NCBI GenBank assembly: GCA_034670405.1
Contig: JAXDDX010000090.1
Coordinates: 1,886,501-1,950,500, forward strand
Length of the DNA stretch: 64,000 nucleotides
Direction: 5' to 3'
From: Hoplostethus atlanticus
Lineage: Eukaryota > Chordata > Actinopteri > Trachichthyiformes > Trachichthyidae
Position numbers and translations under genes: made by a program. Shown here piece after piece: positions 45,758 through 57,736 of this stretch. The notes under the pieces are model-generated. The model saw only the letters and a list, made by a program, of their open reading frames with translations. It did no database searches and was not told where the DNA came from. Every line of letters starts with the position of its first letter. Position 1 is the stretch's first letter.

Positions 45758-46310
45758 TTTGCCAATTTATGGGATCAGCATTATGAATCCTTTTATTAAA
45801 AATGGGATCTGGTCCAGTCAGTGTCATCCACCTATAATATGATGGATATGACGTTGCATCAATACACTAGTTGTCTAACCTGAACTGATTCTAATGAGAC
45901 ATGTTGTTTGGATTCCACACAAATATGCATGAATGTGCTTTTATAATAATAATAATAATGGAATAAAATATTCATATACATTGAAAGGTATATTAACGCT
46001 ACTTAGTGTTCTACTCATACATCTAAATATATTACACTAAGTATTTTTCTGCAGAAATGAATGGCAGACTAAATAGTGACATCTGGTGGTCAAATTGTAA
46101 ATGCTTTAATAAATTCAACTTTAAACCTTTCAAGATGAAGCAAGCACAGTTACAAATTTTCCTTCATGGAATTTAACATTTTACAGTTTATTATTATTAC
46201 TGGTTTCAGTGGAGAGTTTTAATGTCCTGTGATGGTCTAAATGCTGCTTTAGAGTCTTTTCCACCCTGACAAGAATAAAATTCCGGGAAGAGACACTTTA
46301 AAATTCCAAT
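45758..46310. mobile_element. Family X repeat, copy 2
   Basis: It contains GTCCAGTCAGTGTCATCCAC, the AATGGCAGACTAAATAGTG block, CTGGTGGTCAAATTGTAAA, and the signature GAGAGTTTTAATGTCCTGTG near 46211, then TCCACCCTGACAAGAATAAA. A short ATA run lies at 45944-45958. Ends are decayed. Confidence 0.6.
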
Positions 46311-46429
46311 CTATCCAGTATGTACTGCAGTTTGGCCTGAAATAGAAACAGATTATTCACAGGGGGAAATACAGGTGTCAAGGTGCCCGCACTGCAAATT
46401 CCCACACTGAAAACGTGAGGTGGAAGAAA

Positions 46430-46830
46430 TAATTAAAGCCTCATTCTGTCAGTTAACAATTAATTTCCCCCGTTATGGAGTAAACGCTTCGCTCCGGCCC
46501 CCCGAGGGACGCTGGGGAAAAGTGGAACGGAAATGTGATCTTGTCCAGCAGACTGTGCAGTGGCCAATCAATGCAGGGAATTGATTAGCGTCTCTGTCCC
46601 CCCTAATGAGGGATGAGGGAGAGGCCTACAAGGATAGAGGAGGCTGAGAAAGCGAACCTGACGTCCAACCTGGATGCGGACCCCGCCACTTCCCCTTATC
46701 CTACCTGTCCGGCCCGCTGTGTCGGATTCTGACTGAGGTTAATCGTTTTCATTGATCCGCTGGCTCTCCCAAGGGGTGGCCTATAACCCGGATAACTTCT
46801 TAAACACAGAAACTTCCCTGCGCTCCCTCA
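46430..46830. other. Unique GC-richer block, possible conserved noncoding DNA
   Basis: Between two family X copies lies unique sequence with TTAACAATTAATT, CCAATCAATGCAGGGAATTG and GC-rich segments. No long open frame. It resembles regulatory DNA in composition only. Confidence 0.25.
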
Positions 46831-46857
46831 TGGCAGGCAGAGAGATAATATTATAAG

Positions 46858-47745
46858 TAGTGTTAGACCAATATATGGGATTGGTGATATTAGCCTTTCA
46901 TTAAATATCAGACATATATGATATACACTACCAGTCAAAAGTTTGGACACACTTACTCATAGAAGGGTTTTTCTTTATTTTTACTATTTTCCACATTTTA
47001 GAATAACAGTAATAGTAAAGTCATCAATACTATGAAATAACACAAAATAATTTTTTTCTAAACAAATCAAAACTCATACTTTAGATTCTTCAAAGTAGCC
47101 ACCCTTTGGCATTAGACATTAATGAGCAAAGAAATTCCACAATTTAACTTTAAAAGTTAATTTGTGATGATTTAATCATTGCGGTTCAACATTGTCCACC
47201 TCTAAATGAATACTTGTTCGGGGTGCATTTCCAAAAACTTTTTTAATTAAAATTTGAGTTTTGAAAAGAACATAGGCATCAACTTCACTATATATATATT
47301 TGTCTAAGAAACTAATTTCAAGCATTTAAGCGTTTGCCTTTAGATCAAAATGTCTTCAAGATCATGAGAAAGAGTCAGGTGTATCCAAACTTTTGACTGG
47401 TATATGTTGTTATGATGTATCTACATAAAAATGGTAAAACCTGCAATTGTTCCATGTTTATAAATTAATTTTTCATTTAAAGGCAGTAGTGCATACCAGA
47501 ATTCCCCTTTCCATTGAATAGGTGTGGTGGGTTACCCTGCTTTAAAGCGTTACTAACCCTAACAGACATGTAATTTATCAGCCTTTCAATGGAAAGTTTT
47601 AGTGTCCCATGGTCTCAATGCTGTTTCAGAGGATTTTACACCCTAATAAGAAAAGAAAATCTGGGTAAACACTGAATACTTGGAATTTTTGGCATAAAAA
47701 TGGTTGCTATCAGACTTCGACAACCCATATCAGTCAAACCTTAGT
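46858..47745. mobile_element. Family X repeat, copy 3, split by a Tc1-type element
   Basis: The left part (46858-46925) starts TAGTGTTAGACCAATATATG. The right part (from about 47410) has GGAAAGTTTTAGTGTCCCAT, TGAATACTTGGAATTTTTGG and ends AACCCATATCAGTCAAACCT. Between them lies a Tc1-type deletion derivative. Confidence 0.65.
46926..47404. mobile_element. Tc1-type non-autonomous element
   Basis: The left terminus CACTACCAGTCAAAAGTTTG GACACAC and the right terminus GTATCCAAACTTTTGACTGG match the ends of a fish Tc1 family with the TIR core ACCAGTCAAAAGTTTGG. The left terminal region extends to CTTCAAAGTAGCCACCCTTT (47089-47108). Transposase is absent; about 480 bp remain of about 1.6 kb. Flanking bases are TA-rich. 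Confidence 0.82.
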
Positions 47746-49092
47746 TGGAAGTGTGCAAGAAAAAAAAACCTTCCCTCTTTTTACATATGGTTTTTGTACT
47801 TTTGTGTTGTATTTTAGGTTAGAAATATATATTTGATGCTCCGCTGGACAAAAAGGAGAGATAAGAGAGCGGAACGACCGTTTATCCTTGTCCGTAGTGC
47901 ATTAAAACACAGCTTCCTACCTGGCAGCTCACAAACAACAACCCCCCCCTCCCACCGAGTGTCATAAATTCACCAGCTCTTTTTTTGTTCCATATCTTTC
48001 CGAATTTATTACTGAAATAAACTTGAACTGTGGCCATGAAAATGCTTATATCCCCTGCCGGGTAACACGGCTAACTATTTGTTGCATCGTGAGTCATAAA
48101 TCAGACGGCGACGAGCCTTCGTCTCGGCCAGAGCCTTTCCAGATCCATTTACCGCTGATAATGCCTGCTGTTCCGCGGGGCCCTCCGGGGGCCGAAGCCA
48201 GGTCTCTTCATGAATAACTAGAGGTATTCTGTCCTCAGTGCTGAAAGCCCAAGCTGGGCGCCGAGGCCCTAGGAAAACGTCAAAAAATAATCATGAAGAA
48301 AAAGATCCAGGACAACAAGATGCCCTTCCTCGGTGCGCCACTGGCTAGTGTCACTATCGTACCTGTTTGACACTGGTGAGATTAATAATATGGCATAACA
48401 TAGCGCAACAGGTAGGCTACAACAGGGGCTGTACCATCAGAGGGAGCTTCTCACATTGAAAAGAAAATCACAAAAAAACAAGAACATTTCTTATTGCCTA
48501 AGAGTGTATCCCTAGATAGAATTCATTTTATATATTTCTTAATTTTCTATATTTTATCTAAGGATCTTTTTTTTTTTTTATCTTAGGCAAAGCAAATAAT
48601 TACGTAAATTAGAAGACCTCAATGAGACTGACCGGTTTGGAATGGGATTCCAACATGTGAAAAACAACGCCTACTTCAAACGCATGAAATGAAACACAAT
48701 TCCCATCTTAAAAAAAAGAAATTTGAATGTATTTGAAGGATGCAGTTATTTGAGGTCTTTCCCTGATGAATTTTGTGGATGACTATCGCTTTTGGAATGG
48801 AACCTTCCGTTTAAGAAACGTGTGTCCCGGCGTGAGCGGTCAAACCGTGATCGTCCGGCTCAGTTCCAATCTCCTGAGCGCGTCCCGTCTCTCTGCTGCG
48901 TGACCGGTCACTCCATAACATCCTATCCAGAGGGAGGCGCCATAAAAAAAAAAAGACCTATAACAGGCACTCCATCCACTGGCCTTTACAGCTTTCATAT
49001 TGCTACCAGTAGGTCTGTACTGCGCCGTCATAAATATCAATCCTTATTACACAACAAGCCACTGCAGATGGATAGTGTCCCTGTGAGCGACT
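47746..49092. other. Mostly unique; 48000-48250 possible conserved noncoding DNA
   Basis: 47990-48250 is unique with CpG, contains CATAAATCAGACGGCG and a GGGGCCCTCCGGGGGCC hairpin-like stretch at 48177-48193. 48800-49080 is similarly unique. No convincing coding frame. Confidence 0.3.
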
Positions 49093-49337
49093 GATGCTTC
49101 ACTTGAAGCATCGCTCATAAGGCATTATGAGCACATTATGAATGCACCATAATCATTATAGTCAGGGGATGATATACTGTATGATAGGCTGTTTAACACT
49201 ATGCTGAAAGGTATTGAATACAACCATATAGGTAATAGTAATCTCATGCCAAACGCATATGGTCAACATAGTCATTTACACTTAAAATATACTGATAATG
49301 CGCTTATGATGCCCCACAATGCATTTCAAGTGTTACC
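49093..49337. mobile_element. MITE with ACTTGAAG...AAGTGTTACC ends, copy B
   Basis: The left end has TTCACTTGAAGCATCG and AAGGCATTATGAGCACATTA. The right end has CACAATGCATTTCAAGTG and TTACCC. Related to copy A at 44290-44609. Confidence 0.6.
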
Positions 49338-50834
49338 CATGATCGGCAGGGACAATTTAACCAGAGGGCAGCCGGGCTGGGAAGCTGCATTGTTCACCTA
49401 TATGTTACGTCATTTTTAAGGTGACATTTTCAATCAATCTGCAACGGTGCAATACACCGTCTGAAAGCGCAAAATCTCACGATTCCATGTATGCGCACCG
49501 TTTTCCCATCGCTACGTTACAGTAACGACGACCCACTCTTTTGTAACAGCAGTGCACGCAAAACAGGCTCAATGTCCGATGTTAGTTTGGGTTTTTTAGG
49601 TGAGACAAATCTTCAATTTCAACTGTGTTTGAGCTTCTATAACTCTGCTTCAGTGATACTTACAGTAATTCTGACACTTGGAGAACAAACTACCTACCGT
49701 GACACTACGATTATGCATGTAGTCAAAGGGGTTCAAGAGCAGTTACCATTTTATTTTGGATGTGTCATTTTAGCCCTTGTGTTCAGAAATGAGGGATGAG
49801 GAACGACAAATGGTAAACAAGTAATTCAGTGCACAGTTCCCACAACCTATGGGTGTAGGTTCTAGGGAAACTCCCCTCCCTCCCTCTTTAACCCTTATTG
49901 AGGTTATTTTGCAGAGTGGTCAATGAGATTAGAGAAGCAGTAAAGCCACACGATGGGTGTTTCCGGAGCATCGCCGCACTACACTTCACAGCTTGCACGT
50001 GAATAATTCATGCTGCGCTGTATTTGTCTTGATGAACCTCGCTCCTCTGGTGTTTCCATAGAGGGAGAGCTCTGCTTCTCTAATAGCTGCCGGTGGCCAT
50101 GTTTGCTTGCAAGGAGCATTTGTTTTCCCGTGGCTCCTCCTGAGCACCAGCACACAGCTTCAGCGGTAGGTCTGCTTGGACTCTGTCCCCGTTTGAAACG
50201 ACATGCGGCGGTACCACATGGCCAACAGCAAATCACGGGCCAAGTAAATGCAAAGGATCCTCGTAAGAAGAAAATGAATAAATGCGGCTTTTACTTTTGC
50301 CGTGAGACGGTGATGATGTCCGGGGGGACATTAAAGTGCCTTCCATTCAGAATGGCAGGTAAATGATGGTAATCAAAACAGATACACAAGTGCTGCTTTC
50401 ATGACACTTTCACGGGATAGTTTGCACGGAGGCCATATGGGGTGAAAGGAGTTCACTTAGTGTCAGAAAAACAGACAGATCCGTGTGTTTGGATCATAAA
50501 ATATGTGTCTTCCTGTGGCAATTCATCCTAAACAAACAACAAACAACTCAACTTAGAAATGACCACACTACTTGTTACACTACTTAGGGGATAGGAACCC
50601 ACTCCAAGATCAGGTGAAATTAAGCGGAAGCTAACACTTTGTAAACAGCGGTGGGAACACATTAAGGACAGCCAATCAGCTTCAAGCAGCAGGTTAAACT
50701 CATTTGAAGGGACCCGTCATTCAGCTTCATTGGAGAGTGAAGAATAAACACAGCTCAGACTTCATACTGCATGCACTCCCTAAGAACTTTTGTCTTTTGC
50801 AAGAAGGAACAAGAAGAACTCCACTGTGCAAATT
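49338..50834. other. Unique sequence, no gene seen
   Basis: Frames of 118 codons (plus, 50010-50366) and 85 codons (minus, 49979-50236) overlap in antisense and show no recognisable domain. 49920-50260 is GC-richer unique sequence. Confidence 0.4.
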
Positions 50835-51378
50835 GGGGTTTGATCTGATATATCAGTTTGCTGATATATTGGGCCGGTAAATGCCTTTTATTAAGGATCA
50901 GATCTGGTCCGGTCAGTGTCGTCCACCACTTGGTCTGGTTATTTATGGGAAGCCCTTAACCTAAATTGATTCCACGAAGACTTCAAATTCTAAAACAATC
51001 CAAAGTATGACACAAATGTGTTTTATTGTACTATTATTATTATTATTATTATTATTGTTGTTGTTGTTGTTACTATTATTACTATTATTATATTATTCTT
51101 ATTACTATTATTATTACTATCATTATTGTTGTTATTGTTATTATTATTATTATTATTATTGTTGTTGTTGTTAGTAGTAGTATTACTCTATTTCAATGAG
51201 TTTTAATGTCCCTTGGTCTAAATGCTGTCCACCCTGACAAGAATAAAATGCTGGGAGAAACACTGAATACTTGGACTTTTTTTGGCATTAAAATCATAGT
51301 GAATATCGGCTACCGGCAGCTTTAATCCAAAAAAATATCAGCTGTCGGCCTTCAAAATCCCACATTGATCCAACCCTA
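50835..51378. mobile_element. Family X repeat, copy 4, with ATT/TTG microsatellite
   Basis: The left part has GATCTGATATATCAG, then GGTCCGGTCAGTGTCGTCCA. The right part has GAGTTTTAATGTCCCTTGG, CTGAATACTTGGACTTTTTT and ends CATTGATCCAACCCTAAAAC. A microsatellite occupies the middle. Confidence 0.68.
51028..51185. repeat. ATT/TTG-type compound microsatellite
   Basis: About 158 bp of TTA/ATT and TTG/GTT triplets inside family X copy 4. The open frame across it is low complexity. Confidence 0.93.
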
Positions 51379-51589
51379 AAACAGTGTACAGCCTTGAACT
51401 GATGATTAGAGAAGGTCTTACATTTCTTGTTGGCATGCAGAGAGTGTGAGAGCACGTCACGGTCACAGTTTTAACATTACAATCTATTCATCCGTTACAT
51501 GCAACAGCTTGGACAGGAATCGAAAGGGATAGTTCACAGAGAGAATACAGGTAGTGAGGTGTCACTGTTTATTCCCGCACTGACTAAAA

Positions 51590-51735
51590 TTGAGGGGGGA
51601 AACACTGAATATGTGACATTTGGGGGGAATTTCTGGCATGATTATGTTCAAATTTAAAGATATTGAATATAGACATATATTACTGAACTAAGACTGATAT
51701 CGGCTCACATCTCAGCCATCAGACTACTCTTATTA
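51590..51735. repeat. Family X fragment
   Basis: GGGAAACACTGAATATGTGA, TTCTGGCATGATTATG, TTCAAATTTAAAGATATTGA and CTAAGACTGATATCGGC align with the right half of copy 1. Confidence 0.58.
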
Positions 51736-51857
51736 ATTGATGTTCTGCAGGGACTAGCAGGCTTACACGTCTGACAAGGAAGCAAGGAGTTCAACCATGT
51801 GCAACAAGGCATAACATTGTAGCGAATGAAGAGAGGCACTGACAGCACCTTTAAGTA

Positions 51858-52175
51858 CAGTCATGCTTGAAAGTTTGTGAGCCCCGGTGGTTATGATGGC
51901 ATAGAGGCTTCTCACCTTTATTTATGGGAGTGCCTCCCCAAAGATCTGACCTTTGATTGGTTAACTTCATACCCAATTGTTTACCCACCTACTTACCTAC
52001 TTGATTTCACTAATGCAAGAGGAGGGTCCCTTATTTTTGCACCTTCACTAATTCCCTTTAAACTATTTTCACTTTACTCCATGCACAATTTCCTCCAATC
52101 AACACGTGAAATGTGCATGTGGCAAACTCAATATTTCTGTAATTGCACAAGGGGTTCACAGACTTTCAAGCATGA
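51858..52175. mobile_element. Tc1/mariner-type MITE
   Basis: TA at 51856-51857 precedes CAGTCATGCTTGAAAGTTTG and TGAGCCCC. The right end at 52151-52175 is GGGGTTCACAGACTTTCAAG followed by CATGA, the inverted copy with about two mismatches. About 318 bp. The outermost right bases (CTG-TA) are lost. A 132-codon frame across it is chance. Confidence 0.78.
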
Positions 52176-52500
52176 ACCCCACTGCAAAATAATCGACTCT
52201 ATCAACAACGTGTCATCGTCCTCACGTTCTTTTAAACGCAAACCTGCAACCCTGGCATCGCGTCGCAACTGCTGATCAAACTTAATTTAAACAGTTTGAT
52301 GCAAAAGCCACCACGACTGTTATAACATTTAAAAGTATCATTAGCATAACTACAAAGTCTGCCGTCCTCTTTGCCTGCTGACAGCATTCACATCAAAGTG
52401 CAAAGATTGCACAAGTCTACCTAGTACGGATGGCCACCTGCTGATGGAAAATTACCCCAAAAGCTAAAATCATAATTCATCACTTGGCCTTTTTAAAGAA
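52176..52500. other. Unique sequence
   Basis: Nothing supported. Confidence 0.45.
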
Positions 52501-53060
52501 TTTTTTTTTTTTTTTATTTCGACTTTATTGGATAGTTGACAGAGGCAGGAATGACGGGAGAGACCGGGGGATTATGACTTCATAAGGAGTGTAACATATT
52601 TTTTAACTGATGATGCAATAATTAAATTGACTAATGATGTAATAATCCAATTTATCACATTCTTCCTATAATTCCTATAGTTATTACATTATTAGTCAAC
52701 GTTACAATTACATCATCAGTTAAAATATGTCACGCCACTTATGAAGTCATAATCACTGGTTAATGTAATAATATGATGTATAAAACATTACCCAGAAATG
52801 TATTACATTAACAGGTTTTATTCCATTTTAACGCATTTAGAGGGACATTTTATTACATTGGCAAATGATTGAGTCATCTGGCAGTCATTACATTATCAGT
52901 TGCTATAGCGCACCATTGAGCAAGGCACTTGATCCCTACCTGGGTTTGAATCTGTCCCGTGGGTTTTATTGTTTTCAATCCACTTAGAGGGACATTTTAT
53001 TACATTTTGACAAGTTATTACCTACCTGACGTAGGTAACAGGTACTGAAACCGATACTGG
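52500..53060. repeat. Composite repeat region around a palindromic MITE
   Basis: It opens with a T run and TTTCGACTTTATTGGATAG / GACAGAGGCAGGAATGAC, a common teleost repeat word set. The palindrome (52570-52754) follows, then TTACATTA-rich sequence with two copies of CACTTAGAGGGACATTTTAT-like text (52840 and 52981). A SINE-body word (TTGAGCAAGGCACTTGATCC) lies at 52916-52935. Confidence 0.5.
52570..52754. mobile_element. Palindromic MITE
   Basis: GATTATGACTTCATAAG at the left is matched by its exact inverse at 52738-52754, and the arms (about 75 bp each) stay complementary inward through TTAACTGATGATG and TTGACTAAT, around a spacer of about 35 bp. Confidence 0.8.
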
Positions 53061-53939
53061 CATTACGATCGAGGGCAAACCCAGGTCATAGAACGCATAT
53101 AACCGTCATAACTTAATTTTCAAAGTGACACAAGTGTCAACGTGGTACGGCGGTGCATTTTTGGGTGTTAATCCAGAATTTGTGATGCTGAAGTTCAAGT
53201 ACAAACCATTTCATCAAGAACTACACCAAGTACTGCCTTTCTTTTTGCGTGTTCATGATGGTCTTACCCGCCCACTTTTGAACAGTCTCTCCCTGCGTTG
53301 CGTCCCATCATTCTATTTCAACTGGAAATACGTTTAAACCAGCACGGACGAAAATACCCATCGCAGTGTTCCTTTTTGATACCGGCAGCCATATCGTGTC
53401 ACAGTGGGGAAATCACACGTCTGTCACCGGCTGATAGGATCTTGCCCTTGCTCTGCGGTGAGATGAAACAACATTGCCAGCCAGACGATGGCTGAACGGC
53501 AAACAATGGAGAGTGTAATTGAAAAGCCCAGCCATTGTGGTTCTGCTCCATTGTGGAAATGAAAGGAGAAAAACTGGACAGTCCTGTAGATAGGTCAATC
53601 AGCGCAGGAACCATACCATGACAAGTCAGCAACACAGTGGACAAGGAAACAATACAGGGCCTGTTGCTATAACATCATTTCCCTGTTCTGCAGACAGCCT
53701 GTTTGCCAAATAATAGCCTATCAACATTATTTTCAGTATTGACCCGCATAGAGTGAGTTCTTGGAAATACAATATGCTCTCAAGTGCAATATCAATATTG
53801 CATTTGCGAATAGAGAGAGGGTATCCATGCATCTATGTGGACCAAATATCCATTATTATACAAGTTATCCAGTCGGGCTGTTTATGGGCACTTTCTTCAC
53901 TTTCTTCTTCCACTTCCTTCTGAAATTTGGTAGTAGAGC
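53061..53939. other. Unique sequence, no gene seen
   Basis: Short frames on both strands, no domains. Confidence 0.45.
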
Positions 53940-54145
53940 CTTGGATGATGGCAAGGAGCAGTGAGGGATCAAGTGCCTTGCTCAAGGGCGCCTGGACCAC
54001 TGTTGTCAAGAGAGGGTTTGAGCATTACTCATTCACATTCATTCATTAACCCCTGCCAAGATTTTCACAGCTGTTCTGAGGATGTGAACCGACAACCCTT
54101 TAGTCAAAAGCCCCCTTCTCTAACCTTTGAGATACAGCCAGGAAA
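53940..54145 (-). mobile_element. tRNA-derived SINE
   Basis: The minus strand reads GGCTGTATCTCAAAGGTTAG (A-box region), then a B-box-like GTCGGTTCACATCC near 54080-54095, and the body word CCTTGAGCAAGGCACTTGAT at 53966-53985. Typical teleost SINE order. Confidence 0.7.
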
Positions 54146-55604
54146 AAAAAAGTGTCCTTCACGGGTTCTTTGGTTAGGATAGTGCTTCTAAGAACCATAA
54201 TGACTCAAAGAGTCCTCTGATTTGCCTGTTTTGGCTCTATGACACCAACTGCACCTCCCCTGCAATGCTGTTTTGATGTGTGCTTTTCATCCTTTTGTTT
54301 CTATTTCTTGGCAGTTGCCTTGGGGTGCAGTAGGTGGCACACACAAGGTTTGATGTTAGATGTGTGTATTAGGCTTTGTTTTGAGGTAGAGCTTAGCAGA
54401 TGCATTTGAATGTTTTCCGGTTGGCTGTCTGAGCTTTACATTTTTGTCCAAAAAAAAAAAGTTGAGAGTACAGAGTTGCACAGAGAATGTAATTAGTGGG
54501 GTTCAAACAGTTAAAGGAATATAATATTATATCAGTGAAATAAACTGAACCAAAAACCCATTTTATAGCAGCACTTTCATCTATCTTTGCAAGGCAGTAA
54601 ATGTTTTATGAAACATCCAGTGTAATGCGCTTATAAATTATTATATTGTGATATCAGTAACAACTCTTACAAATCTTACAATAACAAAAATTAGAAAGCA
54701 AATGATGTCAGAATAGGAATCTTTAGCATGGAATCAAACGAGATAATAAGCAGCATGATTTTTAAAGATAAAGCAGACAACAGTTGCCCCCCAACTTTAG
54801 TCCAATGAGTCATCACACATCTCAATGTGGTTTCAGAATTGATAGATATAGATGATCAAAAAACAGCCAATGAGGAAAGGGGGAGGAGCTTACATTACAT
54901 CACCAATCAACAGGATACTTGCTCCTGAGTCTGAAGAGCCATCCTCTTGCCAATACAACTCCAATACAACAGACCAACCTATGCTAGCTGCTGGTCAAAG
55001 GTAAAAAAAATTGATTAAATGAAAGCTAAAAATAAATAGTAAGTCAGAATAGAGAACCGTTTGAGCATGGTGCTATGGAGAACCTTTCTAAAGGTTCATT
55101 GCAGCACTAAAAAGGGTCCTGCTATGGAACAAGCCTAACAAACCATTTTCTGGTCCTATATAGAACTCTGTTTGTGAAGAGTATGGAGACCCTAACTTGG
55201 TTGAAAATACTGTATATACAGGATGCCAAAAGAAGGCTGTCAAAATACGCCCCCTACCCCCACCCATAAGTTTTCATGCTTGTTCATCCCTAAAATTACA
55301 CACAATTTATCAATGTGGAAAGGACCGGTGAATATCTGGCAGAGACAGAAAGAAGCCAGCCCACATAGTGAGAGAAGTAGCCAGTGTCTTAAATGAGAAC
55401 AGTGATATGGAGAAATAAACTGCAGGACTGCAGTGTTTCCTCCACATTCAATCAGCTGCCTGCAGTCCTATGTCACAATGTACCATTCAATCCAGAGACA
55501 TTTGGTTCTGCAATTGGAAATAGGAAACTGATGACTAAGGGTCGGCGTCAGTGACTAAGGGTCCGAGACTGGATCAAGAAAAGGACCCCGACACACACAC
55601 ATGT
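54146..55604. other. Mostly unique; GGTTCT-type repeat words
   Basis: GGGTTCTTTGGTTAGG and AGAACCATAATGAC (54160-54215), and GAGAACCTTTCTAAAGGTTC with TATATAGAACTC (55078-55170), are words of a common teleost MITE. It is unclear whether they bound one element. Confidence 0.35.
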
Positions 55605-55712
55605 AACATTGTGGGGCGGTGTGCGTAACAGTGTGTATATTTGCGTGTAACAGGGTGGATGTGTGTAACAGCGTGGATGTGAGTGTAACAGGGTGATTTT
55701 GTGTGTAACGGC
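55605..55712. repeat. Imperfect GTGTGTAACAGSGTGGATGT tandem repeat
   Basis: Six degenerate units of about 18-22 bp, each with TAAC followed by GTG, after a short CA run. Confidence 0.8.
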
Positions 55713-57596
55713 GTGGACGTGTTCAGTCTCGGCATGCAGCCTTCATTAGGATGGACACGGCATCACACTCTGATGCTTTCATCACACAGCCACAATGCCA
55801 GCATTTAGCTGACGCCCTCATTAAGACGGACGAACGAGCAGAACAAAACAAGCTTCCTCTCTCTGTTTCTCTGTCTCTCCCTACACCCACCCCCCCCACC
55901 TCCTAGCTCTCTCTCCCTGTCTCCTCCTTCCTTAACTTTTCACCCAGCCTCTCTCTCCGCCTCCCCCCACTCCATTAACTCAGTAGAGGTATGTCAGATT
56001 CAGGTGAAGTGACAGCCAATTATCACTGTTTCAGAGACTTCCATGCAGTCCTCTTCTTCTCCCTCTCCCTAGCCCGGAAGGTATTTGAATTGCAGCCAGA
56101 GGAGGAACAAGACAGCTTTCCTTGCTATACTTTATTTAGAAACAAAAGCCAAATTAAGCACTATATAATAAATGTACACTGAAAAGTCAACTGAGAACAT
56201 AAGCCACGCAATAACTAACTAATGATTCTGAGCATGTTTAATAAAAACAGATGGTTTGCAAAAAAATAAAAATTGAGAATTGCGTGAATCTGACGACAGA
56301 GCTCAAAGTAACATTATACTGGAACTGTTGCGGAACAGCTACACCTGGGCGTACTACATAAATACATGCGCTATGGTTCTATGGTATGAGTCATATTACT
56401 GTTATCAATAATATAATATGACCTAGACATTCTTTACATTGTAACAAAATCAACATTTTGACAGCTGTGGGAATGCAGGCGTAGTCTGCAGATCACAGAA
56501 GCAAGTCACAGGATTTTCACAGTGGGTCAAAAGCATGAATCAAACCCGACCAACGCGGCTCTCTACCGTGGGGGGCCAATGCACTCAAGGGACGCTGTTT
56601 GGATGACAATAGGTTATCAGCTGTCTTGGCCCCGCGCCTGAGAATCGTACCGTCCACCCATGGCGGCGGTAACACCGCATAAAGTCTTCACAGAAAGCTG
56701 ATACTTTAGCTGAGAAACTAGCGAATTACGCCACGAAATAATATAAATTATCGCGACAAGCAACGCTAAACTGACGCTTTATATGAAGAGATGACAATAT
56801 CGATGATGACCGGACTGGACGAACCGTTAAATGCACTGCACAGTGTCGGCTACGTACTTGCCGTTGTCTCGTCAATCGGGAGATAGTGACGCCGAAATCT
56901 AGTCAACATTCTGGTATTTGAATGCAGCGTTGTTATCGGCAAAGGTACACATCCCATACAATGTGACCCGGGAGGTTTTCTGAATCTGTAGGGGCCGCTC
57001 TTCACGTCGGCATACGTATAATCCACCAAACAGCATTTACGTCATTCAAATGTCAACTTTTACAACTGGTTCGCCAGTTATTCCGGCAATCTTCCTCCAC
57101 AATAAAATACACCGCGGTAGGTTGTAGCGAGCAATTTGAACCGATAATAAAAGTTGATTTTTTTATTTAAATAAACACTGCTTTGTGGATTATATGCATG
57201 CCGAAGTGAACAGTGGCACTTGTTGATTCAGTAACACTATCGATTTGTATTTTATGAGGTATGTACGTTTGCAGATAAGTAAGGCTACATTTATTGACTG
57301 ATTTTGAATGTAATTTGGCACAACGCGTATCGGGGCCAAGTGTACGCTAACCAGTCAAATAAAAGTGTTGATTGGACTTTTTGGAATAAGATATCTTTTT
57401 GACAGTCGCTGTAAGCAGTTATTTCTCTAACAGGACTGATCCAGGGTCAGTGGCAGGAGGCTGCCCACTCTGCAGGACGCTCATTTTAATAGCCTACAGT
57501 ATCATCTATGCCGCACAGATGTCATAAAGCCCCACGTTTCTTTCACTTTACACTGTCTAAAATGGTATGATGATCACATTGCAATGCCAAACTCAC
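55713..57596. other. Unique sequence with a pyrimidine-rich tract
   Basis: 55853-55972 is a C/T-rich tract. 56560-57120 is unique with scattered CpG. No gene established. Confidence 0.4.
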
Positions 57597-57712
57597 CATT
57601 TTCTATGGTTTTTCTAAGCGTTTTCATCTCAGGAGGATGTTCACAAGATGCAACTGAGGTCTCCAGATTACTGACTTCAGAAGAGTCTCCCAATTCCTTC
57701 AGTCCCGCAACA
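57597..57712 (-). CDS. Candidate internal exon, unidentified
   Basis: On the minus strand a 116-bp stretch is open and ends at an excellent donor (AAAATG then GTGAGT, boundary 57597/57596). The nearest upstream AG (TTTTGAG, 57713-57715) follows a 32-base T run, which could serve as pyrimidine tract. The peptide is VAGLKELGDSSEVSNLETSV followed by ASCEHPPEMKTLRKTIEN; I do not recognise it. A CpG-rich stretch at 57840-58010 lies just upstream. Other explanations are a chance frame beside a poly-A scar or a relic exon. No second exon was found to join it. Confidence 0.28.
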
Positions 57713-57732
57713 CTCAAAATCCCCGAGTTGAA

Positions 57733-57736
<4 letters not shown>

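Noticed and set aside
50010-50366. 118-codon plus-strand open frame
   Set aside because: Overlaps an equally open antisense frame and matches nothing recognisable.
51877-52275. 132-codon plus-strand open frame
   Set aside because: Falls almost entirely within a Tc1/mariner-type MITE; no transposase motifs.
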